A DNA stretch of 64,000 nucleotides from Rhodococcoides kyotonense (GTDB lineage Bacteria > Actinomycetota > Actinomycetes > Mycobacteriales > Mycobacteriaceae), in contig NZ_LVHI01000023.1 of assembly GCF_001645385.1 (NCBI RefSeq), forward strand, positions 124,001 to 188,000, given 5' to 3'. Below are positions 37,523 to 47,398 of this stretch, in pieces. Both the position numbers and the translations under genes were made by a program. Under the pieces are notes generated by a model. The model worked only from the letters and a program-made list of their open reading frames with translations, had not been told where the DNA came from and made no database searches. How positions within the stretch are numbered: the first letter of the stretch is position 1; each line of letters begins with the position of its first letter.

Positions 37523-39006
37523 ATGTCCCCGGCTCCCGGTGTCACGGACTCGACGATCGACCACGCCTGGTCCGCAGGGACGTCGAGAACCTCGTAACGG
37601 CCGACGCCCGCAGGCGTCGCGGCCACGATGGTGGCGACGCCTGCTCGCCGCTGGAAGAACGTCTGTCGGACGGTCCAGCCGATGATGCCGGCCGCTTCGA
37701 GGCTGTGACGCCGTCGGTCGAGCGAGCCGTGCCGAGTGACCAGCCAGCCGGGGAGAAGTGCGTGTCCGAGGCCTCGGTATCGGTCCCACGCCACGAACAC
37801 GGCACCGACCAGCAGGACTACGGCGGCAACCCATGCGAGCGGCGGAATCGGCGCACCCAGTGCCTCGGCGACGCCGAGTGCGGCTGCCGCGACGACGACG
37901 GGTCCGACCGCGCGGGTGTAGCGCCGACGCCGCGCGACCGGTCCGTGCGGGGTCAGCGGCTTCTGTGCGTCGGACGTCAATCCCGCCTCGCCGAGAACGA
38001 CGGTCATCATCCGCAGCGCTTCGTCGACCGGCGCCTGGGGCAGCAGCAGCGACGACTCCTTCTTCTCCGCGCTGACGCCCGTCATGATCGCGTCGAGCCG
38101 GGCGCCGTTCACGGACCGCAGAAGCAACGGTTCCGACAGTGACGTCCCGCGGAGCCGTTTGCGGTCGAGTGTCGTCGAACGGGTCTTCAGCAGACCGTGA
38201 TTCACGTGCATCCGTGTTCCGTCGTCGGTGACGGTCAGGTTGCCGTACGTGATCAGGTAGCGGACGCAGGCGAACACGCTCGCGACGACCAACAGGAGCG
38301 CCAGTCCGACGAGTACCACGACGACGATTCCCAGTCGTTCGGCGGAATCGATGCTGTCGCTGATCACCGACGATTCGGCGAGCCGTTGACCGAGGCCGTA
38401 CTGGAACAGCACGCCGATGGCGGCCGCGATCGTCACGACACCCGTGAACGAGAACGGTGCGAACCGCACCCACGACGTCTGCCAGTGCGCGATCTCGGTT
38501 TCGACTACCGGCGGTCCACCCGGGCCGATGCCGGCGCGGGTGACACGGTGCAGCAGCTCTTCCCTCAGCGCGGGAACGACATTCGCGTCGAGGGCGTCGA
38601 GTTCGAACTTCTCGCCCTTGCCTGCTTGCTGTCCCGTGCCGATTCGCAGGATGGACAGCCCGAGTACGCGATGCAGCAGGTTCGCCTCGATGTCCACCGA
38701 CCTGATGCGGCTGCGTGGAACCGACAGCACCTTCTTCTGGAAGACGCCCGTCCGAAGTTGTACGTGTACCGGGCCGATGCGGTAACTCGTGGTGAACCAG
38801 CGGAGGATCGCGTAGACGACCACGATCGCCAGGATGATCAGTCCCAACAGGTGATTGCCGCTCTGGCTACCGACGACGAACGACACCAGCAGGACCGGTA
38901 GAACCTTGACGCCCTCGTTCACCGGATGCACCAGCAGCATGCGCTTGTCGAGTCGAAGCCACGGCCTCTGCTCCTCCTCGACGAGAAGCTCGGTCTCGGT
39001 GGTCAC
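37510..39006 (-). CDS. PH-domain membrane protein (YdbT-like)
   Basis: The 498-aa protein has repeated membrane-hairpin and bacterial PH (bPH2/DUF304) modules, with helices near residues 33-70, 180-200 and 220-250 and again near 370-410. The repeated pattern LRTGVFQKK...VPRSRIRSVDIEANLLHRVLGL marks the first PH module. YdbS/YdbT pairs occur widely in Gram-positive bacteria; their function is unclear, though one pair gives resistance to certain bacteriocins. The GTG start overlaps the YdbS-like stop (GTGA), and the 3' end overlaps udgB. Confidence 0.82.
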   Translation of the reverse strand: MTTETELLVEEEQRPWLRLDKRMLLVHPVNEGVKVLPVLLVSFVVGSQSGNHLLGLIILAIVVVYAILRWFTTSYRIGPVHVQLRTGVFQKKVLSVPRSRIRSVDIEANLLHRVLGLSILRIGTGQQAGKGEKFELDALDANVVPALREELLHRVTRAGIGPGGPPVVETEIAHWQTSWVRFAPFSFTGVVTIAAAIGVLFQYGLGQRLAESSVISDSIDSAERLGIVVVVLVGLALLLVVASVFACVRYLITYGNLTVTDDGTRMHVNHGLLKTRSTTLDRKRLRGTSLSEPLLLRSVNGARLDAIMTGVSAEKKESSLLLPQAPVDEALRMMTVVLGEAGLTSDAQKPLTPHGPVARRRRYTRAVGPVVVAAAALGVAEALGAPIPPLAWVAAVVLLVGAVFVAWDRYRGLGHALLPGWLVTRHGSLDRRRHSLEAAGIIGWTVRQTFFQRRAGVATIVAATPAGVGRYEVLDVPADQAWSIVESVTPGAGDIWAR

Positions 39007-39491
39007 GTCGCGTCACCCAGTGTGCGCCCGGCGATGTCGGTCAGCCGAGCGACGGTCTTGTCCGCGACGTCCTTGTCCAGGGCAGTGATCTTCACGGCGC
39101 CCGCCGACGACGCCGTCGTCACGGTCACGGTCGCCAGGCCGAGCATCCGGTCGATCGGGCCGCGTTCGGTGTCCACGGTCTGGACCCGTGAAATCGGTGC
39201 GATGCGTCGCTCCTGGTCGAACCATCCCGTCAGCGTGTAGACGGCGGTCTCGCTGATCTCCCACCGATGCACCCGGTAGCGCCACAGCGGCACACCCACG
39301 ATGTGCGCGACGGCCACGGCGACGGTCACGGCGAGCGCCGCTACGTGTGGCCACGTCGTCCACCGACCATCGATCACGGCCCACACGATTTGTGCGACGA
39401 ACACCGGAATCCACATCAGAGCTGCATTGATCGCCCACAACTGCTTCGCACGGGGACTCGGCCGCCACGCCGGGTCGGTCATCGTGATCAT
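39003..39491 (-). CDS. PH-domain membrane protein (YdbS-like)
   Basis: The 162-aa partner of the YdbT-like protein has two close transmembrane helices at about residues 25-43 and 50-73, then a single PH module with the repeat signature [34 protein letters not shown]. The ATG at 39491 is chosen; another at 39482 gives [11 protein letters not shown] longer frame upstream lies over fbiC and is rejected. It starts an operon of three overlapping genes ending in udgB and is divergent from fbiC by 73 bp. Confidence 0.82.
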   Translation of the reverse strand: MITMTDPAWRPSPRAKQLWAINAALMWIPVFVAQIVWAVIDGRWTTWPHVAALAVTVAVAVAHIVGVPLWRYRVHRWEISETAVYTLTGWFDQERRIAPISRVQTVDTERGPIDRMLGLATVTVTTASSAGAVKITALDKDVADKTVARLTDIAGRTLGDAT

Positions 39492-39564
39492 GGCTACGAA
39501 TCTAGCTTCGGGGACCTCCCGGTGGCACACGATCGTGTCGGAGGAGCATGATCGACTGGTGACC

Positions 39565-42126
39565 ATGCTGCCTGATCCTGCTGCACCTGTTCGACACGAC
39601 GAGAAAGCCCCTGCCCCGTCCGCTATGCGTCGAGTGCTGCGTCGTGCTCGTGACGGGGTGAGTTTGAACGTCGACGAGGCCACTGTGCTGTTGCATGCGC
39701 GCGGTGAGGATCTGGTCGATCTGATGGCGTCGGCGTCGCGGGTGCGTGATGCGGGGTTGGAGTCGGCGGGGCGTGCGAGGACGGTCTCGTATTCGCGGAA
39801 GGTCTTCATCCCGATCACGCGGTTGTGCCGGGACAAGTGCCATTACTGCACGTTCGTGAGCGTCCCGGGGAAGTTGAAGGCCGAGGGGCACGGGCTGTTC
39901 ATGGACCCGGACGAGATCGTCGAGGTCGCACGTAAAGGCGCCGAACTCGGGTGCAAGGAAGCACTGTTCACCCTCGGTGACCGTCCGGAGGAGCGGTGGC
40001 CGGAGGCCAAGGAATGGCTCGATTCGCGTGGCTACGACTCGACGTTGGATTACGTGCGCGCCATGGCGATTCGGGTGTTGGAGGAGACCGGTCTTCTGCC
40101 GCATCTGAATCCGGGCGTGATGTCGTGGCAGGAACTCTCGCGGCTCAAGCCCGTGGCGCCGTCGATGGGCATGATGCTCGAGACGACCTCGCGCCGGCTG
40201 TTCGAGGAGAAGGGGCAGGCGCATTACGGCAGCCCGGACAAGGATCCGGAGGTTCGGCTGCGCACGTTGACCGATGCGGGCCGACTCAACATTCCGTTCA
40301 CGACGGGCATTCTCGTCGGCATCGGCGAGACCATTCGAGACCGCGCCGAGTCGATCATGGCAATCCGCAAGGTGCACAAGGCATTCGGGCACGTTCAGGA
40401 AATCATCGTGCAGAATTTCCTGGCCAAGTCCGACACGGCGATGCGGTCGGCGCCGAACGCGGGCATGGAGGAATTCCTCGCGACGATCGCGGTGACGCGG
40501 ATTCTGATGGGGCCGGCCATGCGGATTCAGGCTCCGCCGAACCTCGTCGAGGCAGAGGAGACCGCGGCGTTGCTGCGGGCGGGCGTCGACGACTGGGGTG
40601 GGGTGTCGCCGCTGACGCCGGATCATGTCAATCCCGAACGGCCGTGGCCGAACCTGGACACCCTCGCCGAGCTGTCCCGGGCCGGCGGGTACACGCTGGT
40701 GGAACGGACCGCCGCGCAGCCGCAATATGTTCTCGCCGGGGCTCCGTGGATCGACCCGCGCATCTCGGCGCACGTGCATGCGTTGGCGGATCCGGAGACC
40801 GGGATGGCCCGGGCCGATGTGACGCCGTCGGGCCTGCCGTGGCAGGAACCGGACGAGCAGTGGGAGTCGTCGGGCCGGATCGATCTGAACACCGAGATCG
40901 ACTCGCACGGCCGTAACACCGACACCCGTAGTGATCTGGCGAACGCGTTCGGGGATTGGGATTCCATTCGTGAGCAGGTGCGCGATCTGGCCGGGCTCGA
41001 ACGCGTCGACCGGGATCTGATGGCGGCGTTGAAGGCGGCCGAAGCCGATCCGGCCGGGTGCAGTGACGAGCAGTATCTGGCGTTGGCGACGGCCGAGGGT
41101 GCCGGCATGGATGCGGTCGCGGCGCTCGCCGACGACCTGCGTAAGCAGGTGATGGGCGACGACGTCACCTACGTGGTCAACCGGAACATCAACTTCACCA
41201 ACATCTGCTACACCGGCTGCCGATTCTGCGCGTTCGCGCAGCGCAAGGGTGATGCGGATGCGTTCACGCTGTCGACGTCGGAGGTGGCGGATCGGGCGTG
41301 GGAAGCGCATGTCGCCGGCGCGACCGAGGTGTGCATGCAGGGCGGTATCGACCCCGAACTTCCCGTCACCGGATATGCGGATCTGGTGCGCGCGGTGAAG
41401 GAGCGGGTGCCGAGCATGCACGTGCATGCGTTCTCCCCGATGGAGATCGTCAACGGCGCCTCGCGGGGTGGGCAGTCGGTGCGTGAGTGGCTGACGGCTC
41501 TGCGCGAGGCGGGCTTGGACACCATTCCGGGCACGGCGGCGGAGATCCTCGACGACGAGGTCCGCTGGGTGCTCACGAAAGGCAAATTGCCTGCAGCGGA
41601 GTGGATCGACGTGGTCACCACCGCGCACGAGGTGGGACTGCGATCGAGCTCGACGATGATGTACGGGCACGTGGACAACCCGTCGCACTGGGTCGGACAC
41701 ATGAACGTGCTGAAGAAGATTCAGGATCGGACAGGTGGGTTCACCGAGTTCGTGCCGTTGCCGTTCGTGCATCAGTCCTCGCCGCTGTATCTGGCGGGGG
41801 CCTCGCGGCCGGGTCCGACGAATCGGGACAATCGTGCGGTGCATGCGCTCGCGCGGATCATGTTGCACGGGCGGATCGACAGTATCCAGACCTCCTGGGT
41901 CAAGCTGGGTATCACCGGTACGCAGGTGATGTTGAACGGTGGCGCGAACGATCTCGGTGGCACGTTGATGGAGGAGACCATTTCCCGTATGGCAGGCAGT
42001 GAGAACGGTTCGGAGAAGACCGTCGCGGAATTGCACGAGATCGCGAACGGCATCGGCCGTCCCGCCCGCGAACGCACCACCACCTACGACCGCGTCGAGC
42101 ACATGCCCGCGCTCGGACTCGTCTGA
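39565..42126 (+). CDS. fbiC: FO synthase FbiC (CofG-CofH fusion)
   Basis: FbiC joins tyrosine with a riboflavin-synthesis intermediate to form FO, the chromophore of coenzyme F420. The 853-aa protein has two radical SAM domains: the CofG half with CRDKCHYC (C88, C92, C95) and the CofH half with CYTGCRFC (C548, C552, C555). Both are followed by typical [13 protein letters not shown] or [12 protein letters not shown] motifs. The start could be the ATG at 39565 or the GTG two codons upstream. Its stop overlaps the next ATG (TGATG). Confidence 0.96.
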   Translation: MLPDPAAPVRHDEKAPAPSAMRRVLRRARDGVSLNVDEATVLLHARGEDLVDLMASASRVRDAGLESAGRARTVSYSRKVFIPITRLCRDKCHYCTFVSVPGKLKAEGHGLFMDPDEIVEVARKGAELGCKEALFTLGDRPEERWPEAKEWLDSRGYDSTLDYVRAMAIRVLEETGLLPHLNPGVMSWQELSRLKPVAPSMGMMLETTSRRLFEEKGQAHYGSPDKDPEVRLRTLTDAGRLNIPFTTGILVGIGETIRDRAESIMAIRKVHKAFGHVQEIIVQNFLAKSDTAMRSAPNAGMEEFLATIAVTRILMGPAMRIQAPPNLVEAEETAALLRAGVDDWGGVSPLTPDHVNPERPWPNLDTLAELSRAGGYTLVERTAAQPQYVLAGAPWIDPRISAHVHALADPETGMARADVTPSGLPWQEPDEQWESSGRIDLNTEIDSHGRNTDTRSDLANAFGDWDSIREQVRDLAGLERVDRDLMAALKAAEADPAGCSDEQYLALATAEGAGMDAVAALADDLRKQVMGDDVTYVVNRNINFTNICYTGCRFCAFAQRKGDADAFTLSTSEVADRAWEAHVAGATEVCMQGGIDPELPVTGYADLVRAVKERVPSMHVHAFSPMEIVNGASRGGQSVREWLTALREAGLDTIPGTAAEILDDEVRWVLTKGKLPAAEWIDVVTTAHEVGLRSSSTMMYGHVDNPSHWVGHMNVLKKIQDRTGGFTEFVPLPFVHQSSPLYLAGASRPGPTNRDNRAVHALARIMLHGRIDSIQTSWVKLGITGTQVMLNGGANDLGGTLMEETISRMAGSENGSEKTVAELHEIANGIGRPARERTTTYDRVEHMPALGLV

Positions 42127-42896
42127 TGGAAGACCGCACCGTCGCGGCCGCTCTGACACGAGCCGTCGCCATCATCGACCCTGTTCTCGACATCCTCGGA
42201 ACCCGCGATCCGGTGGGTTTGAAAGCTCGTACATTCCGGACGCCCGAGGCCGATGACACCGTCGTCGACAAGGCTTTCGATGCACTGGCCTGGGCGCTGA
42301 ACGCCACCGATTTCCCCGGAACTCGGGGATGGCAGGAACTCGGTGCCGACGCGCGCTCGCAGTGGTGGGTCGCGCGGATCGGCGCGTTGAACACTGTCGC
42401 CGTGGCTTTTCCCGGTGTATTCGGCGTGCTCGTCAACCGGTTGCCGCTGCAGGATCTCCTCGGGTTCGCCAATCAGGCAATGGTTCTCGTCGCCGTCGCG
42501 CGCGAGAGCGGAGTGACCGATCGGGAGACGCACGTGCGGTTGCTGGCGTCCGTGCTGTGCGAACGTGACATCGATCTCTCCGAACGCGACGCCGCCCAGG
42601 ACAAGGAACGCCCTCGGGGCTCCGGACCGTTCGCGCTGCTGCGGGCCATGTGGGACGTCGCGGCGGTGCTGCGTGACGTGTCCGGCGAGCTGGCCAAACG
42701 TCCGCACAGCCGGCTGCCGTTTCGGGTCATCTCCGCGATTCCGGTGGTAGGCGGCCTGGCCAGCTTCGTCGGCGAGCGGGAGGCGTTGTCGCGAGCGGCG
42801 AAACAGGGACGTCGGTGGATCGCCGACCACGCCGCCGGGACGAAGCACGTAGGCCCCCGGACGACGTCGGATGCGGATGCGTCGTCGCGCAAGTGA
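42126..42896 (+). CDS. Conserved hypothetical protein coupled to fbiC
   Basis: I do not recognise this 256-aa protein with certainty. It is mainly helical by composition. A conserved-looking segment near 215-245 reads VISAIPVVGGLASFVGEREA, a hydrophobic GG pattern reminiscent of EcsC-type proteins, but the match is too weak to name it. The TGATG overlap with fbiC makes co-translation with the F420 gene likely. The last 20 residues are polar and probably disordered. The 108 bp after it lead to fdxC. Confidence 0.6.
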   Translation: MEDRTVAAALTRAVAIIDPVLDILGTRDPVGLKARTFRTPEADDTVVDKAFDALAWALNATDFPGTRGWQELGADARSQWWVARIGALNTVAVAFPGVFGVLVNRLPLQDLLGFANQAMVLVAVARESGVTDRETHVRLLASVLCERDIDLSERDAAQDKERPRGSGPFALLRAMWDVAAVLRDVSGELAKRPHSRLPFRVISAIPVVGGLASFVGEREALSRAAKQGRRWIADHAAGTKHVGPRTTSDADASSRK

Positions 42897-42912
42897 GGAC
42901 ACCCTGCGCTGG

Positions 42913-42946
42913 TTGTCGGATTTTTACGACGCGATACTAGGATATT
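42913..42946 (+). promoter_or_regulatory. Possible promoter upstream of fdxC
   Basis: A TTGTCG element (42913-42918) is followed by the AT-rich stretch TACTAGGATATT (42935-42946), which offers several -10-like hexamers at 16-22 base spacing. No single pair is convincing. The position, about 60-90 bp before the fdxC start, fits a promoter for the fdxC-dapC pair. Confidence 0.3.
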
Positions 42947-43004
42947 CAGGGCGTTCGAGGTGCCACCTCGGCGTCGACCTATCGGAAAGGGAGGGAGAGC
43001 AGCA

Positions 43005-43328
43005 GTGACCTACTCGATTGCGGAACCGTGTGTCGATGTGCTCGACAAGGCGTGCATCGAAGAATGCCCGGTGGACTGCATCTACGAGGGTAACCGAATG
43101 CTGTACATCCACCCGGACGAGTGCGTCGATTGTGGTGCGTGCGAACCGGTTTGCCCCGTCGAGGCGATCTTCTACGAGGACGACGTGCCGGAGCAGTGGA
43201 GCGGATACGTCAGCGCGAACGTCGACTTCTTCGACGACCTGGGTTCGCCCGGCGGCGCAGCCAAGCTCGGCAAGGTCGACTACGACCCGCCGTTCATCAA
43301 GGCACTTCCTCCCATGGGTGAGCACTGA
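43005..43328 (+). CDS. fdxC: 7Fe-type ferredoxin FdxC
   Basis: This is a small electron carrier with one [3Fe-4S] and one [4Fe-4S] cluster. The 107-aa protein has the cysteine patterns CVDVLDKACIEECPVDCIYEG and CVDCGACEPVCPVEAIF, matching actinobacterial FdxA/FdxC. The C-terminal half ends ALPPMGEH. The GTG start at 43005 is supported by a GGAGGGAG ribosome site and equals the mycobacterial length. It lies two bases before dapC, as in M. tuberculosis Rv1177-Rv1178. Confidence 0.95.
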   Translation: MTYSIAEPCVDVLDKACIEECPVDCIYEGNRMLYIHPDECVDCGACEPVCPVEAIFYEDDVPEQWSGYVSANVDFFDDLGSPGGAAKLGKVDYDPPFIKALPPMGEH

Positions 43329-43330
43329 CC

Positions 43331-44434
43331 TTGGCTCGTATATCGGTCGCTTCAGGCCTGCCCGACTTTCCGTGGGACTCTCTGACCGGCGCGAAGGAGA
43401 AGGCACAGGCGCATCCCGACGGCATCGTCAACCTGTCCGTCGGCACGCCCGTCGACCCGGTCGCCCCGGTGATCCGCGACGCGTTGGCATCGGTGTCGGA
43501 CGAGCCCGGATATCCGACCACCATCGGAACAGTCGAGCTACGTGAAGCGGCCGTTGCGGCGCTGCAGCGCCGGTACGGGGTAACCGGTCTGAACATCGAG
43601 GCGGTCCTGCCTGCGATCGGAACCAAGGAGATGATCGCCTGGTTGCCGTCGCTGCTCGGTCTCGGCGCCGACGATCTCGTCGTCATCCCGGAAGTCGCGT
43701 ACCCGACGTACGAGGTCGGCGCCCTTCTGGCCGGCGCTCGCGTGACGCGCGCCGACGGCCTGAATCGACTCGGACCCGAGCGTGCGTCGCTCGTGTTCAT
43801 CAACTCGCCGTCGAATCCGACCGGCAAGGTGCTCGGAATCGACCACCTACGCAAGGTCGTCGCATGGGCTCGTGAGCGCGACGCCGTCGTCGTGTCCGAC
43901 GAGTGCTACCTCGGACTGACGTGGGAGGCCGAGGCCGTCTCGATCCTCGACCCGCGTGTGTGCGACGGCGACCACACGAATCTTCTTGCGGTGCACTCGC
44001 TTTCGAAGACCTCGAATCTGGCGAGTTACCGTGCCGGTTTCGTCGCGGGCGACCGGGTGCTCGTGAAGGACCTGCTCGAGGTCCGCAAGCACGCAGGCAT
44101 GATCGTGCCCACTCCGATTCAGGCTGCGATGACTGCCGCGCTGACGGACGACGAGCACGAGAACCTGCAGCGTGAGCGCTACCGGGCACGTCGAAAGGAA
44201 CTCCTCGACGCGGTCCGCGGCGCGGGCTTCACCGTCGACCATTCCGAAGCAGGCCTGTACCTGTGGGCGACGCGCGGCGAACCGTGCCGCGACACCGTCG
44301 ATTGGTTCGCCGAGCGAGGCATCCTCGTCGCACCCGGCGAGTTCTACGGTCCGACCGGTGCTCGGCACGTCCGTATCGCGCTGACGGCTTCGGACGAACG
44401 CATCGGCGCCGCGGCTACGAGGCTGTCTATTTAG
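43331..44434 (+). CDS. dapC: Succinyldiaminopimelate aminotransferase DapC
   Basis: DapC makes N-succinyl-LL-2,6-diaminopimelate in lysine and peptidoglycan precursor synthesis. The 367-aa PLP enzyme of fold type I has the INSPSNPTG motif (PLP-binding Asn), the VVSDECY motif with the cofactor-ring aspartate, and the Schiff-base lysine K226 in SLSKTS, plus a C-terminal VRIALT arginine for carboxylate binding. The start is TTG (MARISVASGLPDFPWD), two bases after fdxC. dapD and dapE lie about 10 kb downstream. Confidence 0.93.
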   Translation: MARISVASGLPDFPWDSLTGAKEKAQAHPDGIVNLSVGTPVDPVAPVIRDALASVSDEPGYPTTIGTVELREAAVAALQRRYGVTGLNIEAVLPAIGTKEMIAWLPSLLGLGADDLVVIPEVAYPTYEVGALLAGARVTRADGLNRLGPERASLVFINSPSNPTGKVLGIDHLRKVVAWARERDAVVVSDECYLGLTWEAEAVSILDPRVCDGDHTNLLAVHSLSKTSNLASYRAGFVAGDRVLVKDLLEVRKHAGMIVPTPIQAAMTAALTDDEHENLQRERYRARRKELLDAVRGAGFTVDHSEAGLYLWATRGEPCRDTVDWFAERGILVAPGEFYGPTGARHVRIALTASDERIGAAATRLSI

Positions 44435-44472
44435 TTTGAACTTTGCCCTGCCTGGGTGCTTTCATTCTCCGC

Positions 44473-45090
44473 ATGACTTTCAGCCTGTTGCTCGGCTTCG
44501 CCGGAGTGTGCTTTCTGCTGGCGATCCTGCCGGGACCGGACTCGTTCCTGGTGCTGAGGTACAGCATCGGCGGACTGAAGCCGGGAATCGCGGCTGCGAT
44601 GGGCGTCTCGATCGGCGGTTTCCTGTGGGCTGCACTGGTAGCAGTGGGGCTCGCTGCGATCGTCGAGCAATCCGCGACGGTCTACCGCGTCATCAAGGTC
44701 CTCGGGGGTTTGTACCTGCTCTACCTGGGTGTTCGAGCATTCATGGCGCGTCGGAAGAACAAGGCTGCGGGAGAGCCGCTGGTTCCCGTCGCCGCGTCGA
44801 TGCGGTCCGCGTTCGGGGCAGGCGTGCTGTCGTGTGCCCTGAATCCGAAGGTCGGCCTCTTCTATCTCGCCGTCGTCCCGCAGTTCCTGACGGTCGTCAC
44901 GTTCGGCGGTGCGATGACGCTGGGGCTCGTCGAGGTCGTCGTCGCGGCGCTGGTGATGGGTGTGTTCTCGATCGCGGCGTCGCGCGCGGTCGCCTTGCTG
45001 CGTCGGCCCAAGGTCACCGACTGGCTCGACCGCGTCAGTGCCGGAATCCTCGCGGCACTGGGCGTCGGGACCGTGGCGTCGTCGGTCTGA
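44473..45090 (+). CDS. LysE/RhtB-family amino-acid exporter
   Basis: The 205-aa protein has the six-helix LysE layout. It starts MTFSLLLGFAGVCFLLAILPGPDS, with the family's PGPDS motif near residue 20. Then come GLKPGIAAAMGVSIGGFLWA, YRVIKVLGGLYLLYLGVRAF and the conserved LNPKVGLFYLAVVPQF. The ATG at 44473 gives the normal N-terminus. It lies 38 bp after dapC, so it may export lysine or a related product, but this is inference from position. Confidence 0.88.
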   Translation: MTFSLLLGFAGVCFLLAILPGPDSFLVLRYSIGGLKPGIAAAMGVSIGGFLWAALVAVGLAAIVEQSATVYRVIKVLGGLYLLYLGVRAFMARRKNKAAGEPLVPVAASMRSAFGAGVLSCALNPKVGLFYLAVVPQFLTVVTFGGAMTLGLVEVVVAALVMGVFSIAASRAVALLRRPKVTDWLDRVSAGILAALGVGTVASSV

Positions 45091-45101
45091 CGTCGACCGC
45101 G

Positions 45102-45140
45102 TGCGACTCTACCCTCACGTGAGGGTAGAGTGGTGCCACG
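45102..45140 (+). promoter_or_regulatory. MerR-type palindromic promoter of the sulP-merR operon
   Basis: Positions 45106-45131 form a perfect 26-bp palindrome (core CACGTG) ending in TAGAGT, a plausible -10 (45126-45131). A weak -35 (TGCGAC, 45102-45107) sits 18 bases upstream. This is the operator-in-spacer layout used by MerR regulators. The predicted transcription start falls at or next to the GTG at 45140, so the mRNA is probably leaderless. The merR gene at the operon's end is the natural candidate regulator. Confidence 0.6.
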
Positions 45141-46630
45141 TGCCCCATGACGTGTCGACCACGCTGTCTGTTCTGTCCGCGTTGCGTTCCCCGAAGAGAC
45201 TGAAGACCGAGGTCCTCGCCGGCCTCGTCGTCGCACTGGCGTTGATCCCCGAAGCGATCTCGTTCTCGATCATCGCCGGCGTCGACCCGAGTGTCGGACT
45301 GTTCTCGGCCTTCACGATGGCCGTCACCATCGCGATCGTCGGCGGTCGCACCGCGATGATCTCTGCGGCAACGGGATCCGTCGCCCTCGTCATCGCGCCG
45401 ATCGTTCCGCAGTACGGCCTCGACTACCTCGTCGCGACGGTTCTGCTCGGTGGGGCGATCCAGATCGCGTTGACCGCGTTCGGTGCCGTGAAGTTGATGC
45501 GGTTCATCCCGCGCAGCGTCATGGTCGGCTTCGTCAACGCACTCGCAATCCTCATCTTCATCGCCCAGATTCGCTATTTCGTGGACGTCTCGTGGCTGGT
45601 CTTCCCGATTGCTGCCGCCGCGATCGTCATCATGATCGTCCTTCCCCGGTTGACGACGGCAATTCCGGCGCCGCTCGTGGCCGTCGCCACCTTGACGCTC
45701 GTGACGATCGTCTTCGGTCTGCAGGTTCCGAACGTCGGTGACGAAGGCGAACTCCCGTCGTCGTTGCCGTCGCTGTTCATGCCCGACGTGCCGTGGAACA
45801 TGGAGACACTGACGATCATCGCGCCGTTCGCGTTCGCCATGGCCCTCGTCGGACTTCTCGAATCACTGCTGACGGCCAAGCTCGTCGACGACGTCACCGA
45901 CACCCCGTCGAGCAAGACACGCGAAGGCGCGGGCCTCGGCATCGCCAACATCGTCACGGGAGCGTTCGGCGGGATGGGCGGCTGTGCGCTGATCGGTCAG
46001 ACGATGATCAACACGAAGATCTCCGGCGCTCGCACCCGCATCTCGACGTTCCTGGCGGGAGCGTTCCTGTTGCTTCTGGTCGTCGTGTTCGGCGACGTGG
46101 TGGCGCGCATCCCGATGTCGGTACTCGGGGCCGTCATGATCATGGTCTGCTTCGCGACGTTCGACTGGCACTCCATCGCGCCGAAGACGTTGCGTCGCAT
46201 GCCTCTCAGCGAGACGGCAGTCATGGTCGCGACGGTCGCGGTGACGGTGCTGACCGACAACCTGGCGTACGGCGTCATCGTCGGTGTCGTCGTCGCGATG
46301 ATCCTGTTCGCGCGACGCGTCGCGCATGTCACCGAGGTCGTCGAGCTGCCCGGACCCGACGCCGACACCCGCGTCTACGGCGTACGGGGCCAGCTCTTCT
46401 TCGCGTCGAGCAACGACTTGATCCACCAGTTCGACTACTCCGCCGACCCGTCGAACATCGTCATCGACTTGACCGAAGCGAACGTCTGGGACGCGTCGAC
46501 CGTTGCTACCCTCGACGCCGTGACGACCAAGTACGCCCGAGCAGGAAAGGCCGTCTCCATCGTGGGACTGCACGGACCGAGCAAAGAACGCCACGGACGT
46601 CTGACAGGCCGACTGGGTGGGGAAGGCTGA
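45140..46630 (+). CDS. SulP-family anion transporter with STAS domain
   Basis: SulP proteins carry sulphate, bicarbonate or carboxylates. The 496-aa product has about 12 hydrophobic segments, the early family motif [19 protein letters not shown], the [15 protein letters not shown] segment and a C-terminal STAS domain with [19 protein letters not shown]. The start is the GTG at 45140 or another at 45152; a longer upstream frame lies over the LysE-type gene. It has no ribosome site, in line with a leaderless transcript. The merR gene follows after three bases. Confidence 0.9.
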   Translation: MPHDVSTTLSVLSALRSPKRLKTEVLAGLVVALALIPEAISFSIIAGVDPSVGLFSAFTMAVTIAIVGGRTAMISAATGSVALVIAPIVPQYGLDYLVATVLLGGAIQIALTAFGAVKLMRFIPRSVMVGFVNALAILIFIAQIRYFVDVSWLVFPIAAAAIVIMIVLPRLTTAIPAPLVAVATLTLVTIVFGLQVPNVGDEGELPSSLPSLFMPDVPWNMETLTIIAPFAFAMALVGLLESLLTAKLVDDVTDTPSSKTREGAGLGIANIVTGAFGGMGGCALIGQTMINTKISGARTRISTFLAGAFLLLLVVVFGDVVARIPMSVLGAVMIMVCFATFDWHSIAPKTLRRMPLSETAVMVATVAVTVLTDNLAYGVIVGVVVAMILFARRVAHVTEVVELPGPDADTRVYGVRGQLFFASSNDLIHQFDYSADPSNIVIDLTEANVWDASTVATLDAVTTKYARAGKAVSIVGLHGPSKERHGRLTGRLGGEG

Positions 46631-46633
46631 GCG

Positions 46634-47023
46634 GTGCCGGATCTCATGCAGATCGGTGAAATCGCCGAGCGTACCGGGCTGTCGATCCGCACGCTGCGTC
46701 ACTACGACGACGTCGGCCTCGTACCGCCGTCGGAACGCAGCGCGGGTGGATTTAGGCTGTACACCGAGGTCGACCTCACGCGGCTCATCGTCATTCGCCG
46801 AATGAAGCCTCTGGAATTCACGCTCGACGAGATGCGTCGACTGCTGGACTCGCTCGACGTCATCGCAGCAGGCGGCGACGGCGTCGCCGAGGCGGAAGCG
46901 TTCGTCGACGAATGCCACGCCAAAGCCCAGGCGGCGTGCGAGAACCTGCGCCGAAAGCTGTCGTACGCCGAGGAATTGACCGAGCTGCTCGGCGCTACCC
47001 GACGTCCCAACCCCCGCGCCTGA
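46634..47023 (+). CDS. MerR-family regulator of the sulP operon
   Basis: The 129-aa protein has the MerR helix-turn-helix and wing in IGEIAERTGLSIRTLRHYDDVGLVPPSERSAGGFRLY at about residues 7-43 and a C-terminal dimerisation helix to about 118. There is no obvious metal-binding cysteine cluster beyond two late cysteines (C93 and C101). The distance from sulP is three bases, so it is co-transcribed and probably autoregulates through the palindrome at 45106-45131. The signal it senses is unknown. Its 3' end overlaps the convergent acidic-protein gene by 29 bp. Confidence 0.9.
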   Translation: MPDLMQIGEIAERTGLSIRTLRHYDDVGLVPPSERSAGGFRLYTEVDLTRLIVIRRMKPLEFTLDEMRRLLDSLDVIAAGGDGVAEAEAFVDECHAKAQAACENLRRKLSYAEELTELLGATRRPNPRA

Positions 47024-47381
47024 TACGCAGGATGTAGACGAGCTCGTTACTGCCGAACGCCTCGACCGTCGTGAAACGCTTCGCTTCGACGTTCGAGTTC
47101 GGGTTACGAGCGTGCTGTTCCTCGTAGATCTGCGTCGCACGGAGATCGGCGAGTTCGACCCGAGTCCAGAAGTCGTCCGACTGGACCGAGTACACGAGAC
47201 GAGGTGCACTGTCGGTGGTGCGATCGATCTCGTCGTCGTCCTCGTCGTCGTCGAGTTCTTCGTCGGTGTCCTCGTCCTCACCGACGTCCGTGCCGATCAG
47301 ATACACGCCGGGCCGCAGCTCTCCAGCGGGGACCGTCAGGTATTCGGCGTAGTCGCCGGTGTCGATTCCGTCGGCATCCAT
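46995..47381 (-). CDS. Acidic hypothetical protein
   Basis: The 128-aa product (ATG at 47381) has a very acidic central stretch at about residues 35-53 (EDEDTDEELDDDEDDDEID) and then a beta-rich part with RLVYSVQSDDFWTRVELADLRAT and LVYILRIRRGGWDVG. No family is recognised. An upstream ATG or two would overlap the divergent fadD36 start; from 47381 the two start codons are 17 bp apart. The 3' end overlaps merR. Confidence 0.6.
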   Translation of the reverse strand: MDADGIDTGDYAEYLTVPAGELRPGVYLIGTDVGEDEDTDEELDDDEDDDEIDRTTDSAPRLVYSVQSDDFWTRVELADLRATQIYEEQHARNPNSNVEAKRFTTVEAFGSNELVYILRIRRGGWDVG

Positions 47382-47398
47382 GTATGTACGGTAACCAT

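Noticed and set aside
39502..42159. An 885-codon frame opposite fbiC
   Set aside because: Arg/His/Pro-rich shadow of a gene with two intact radical SAM motifs.
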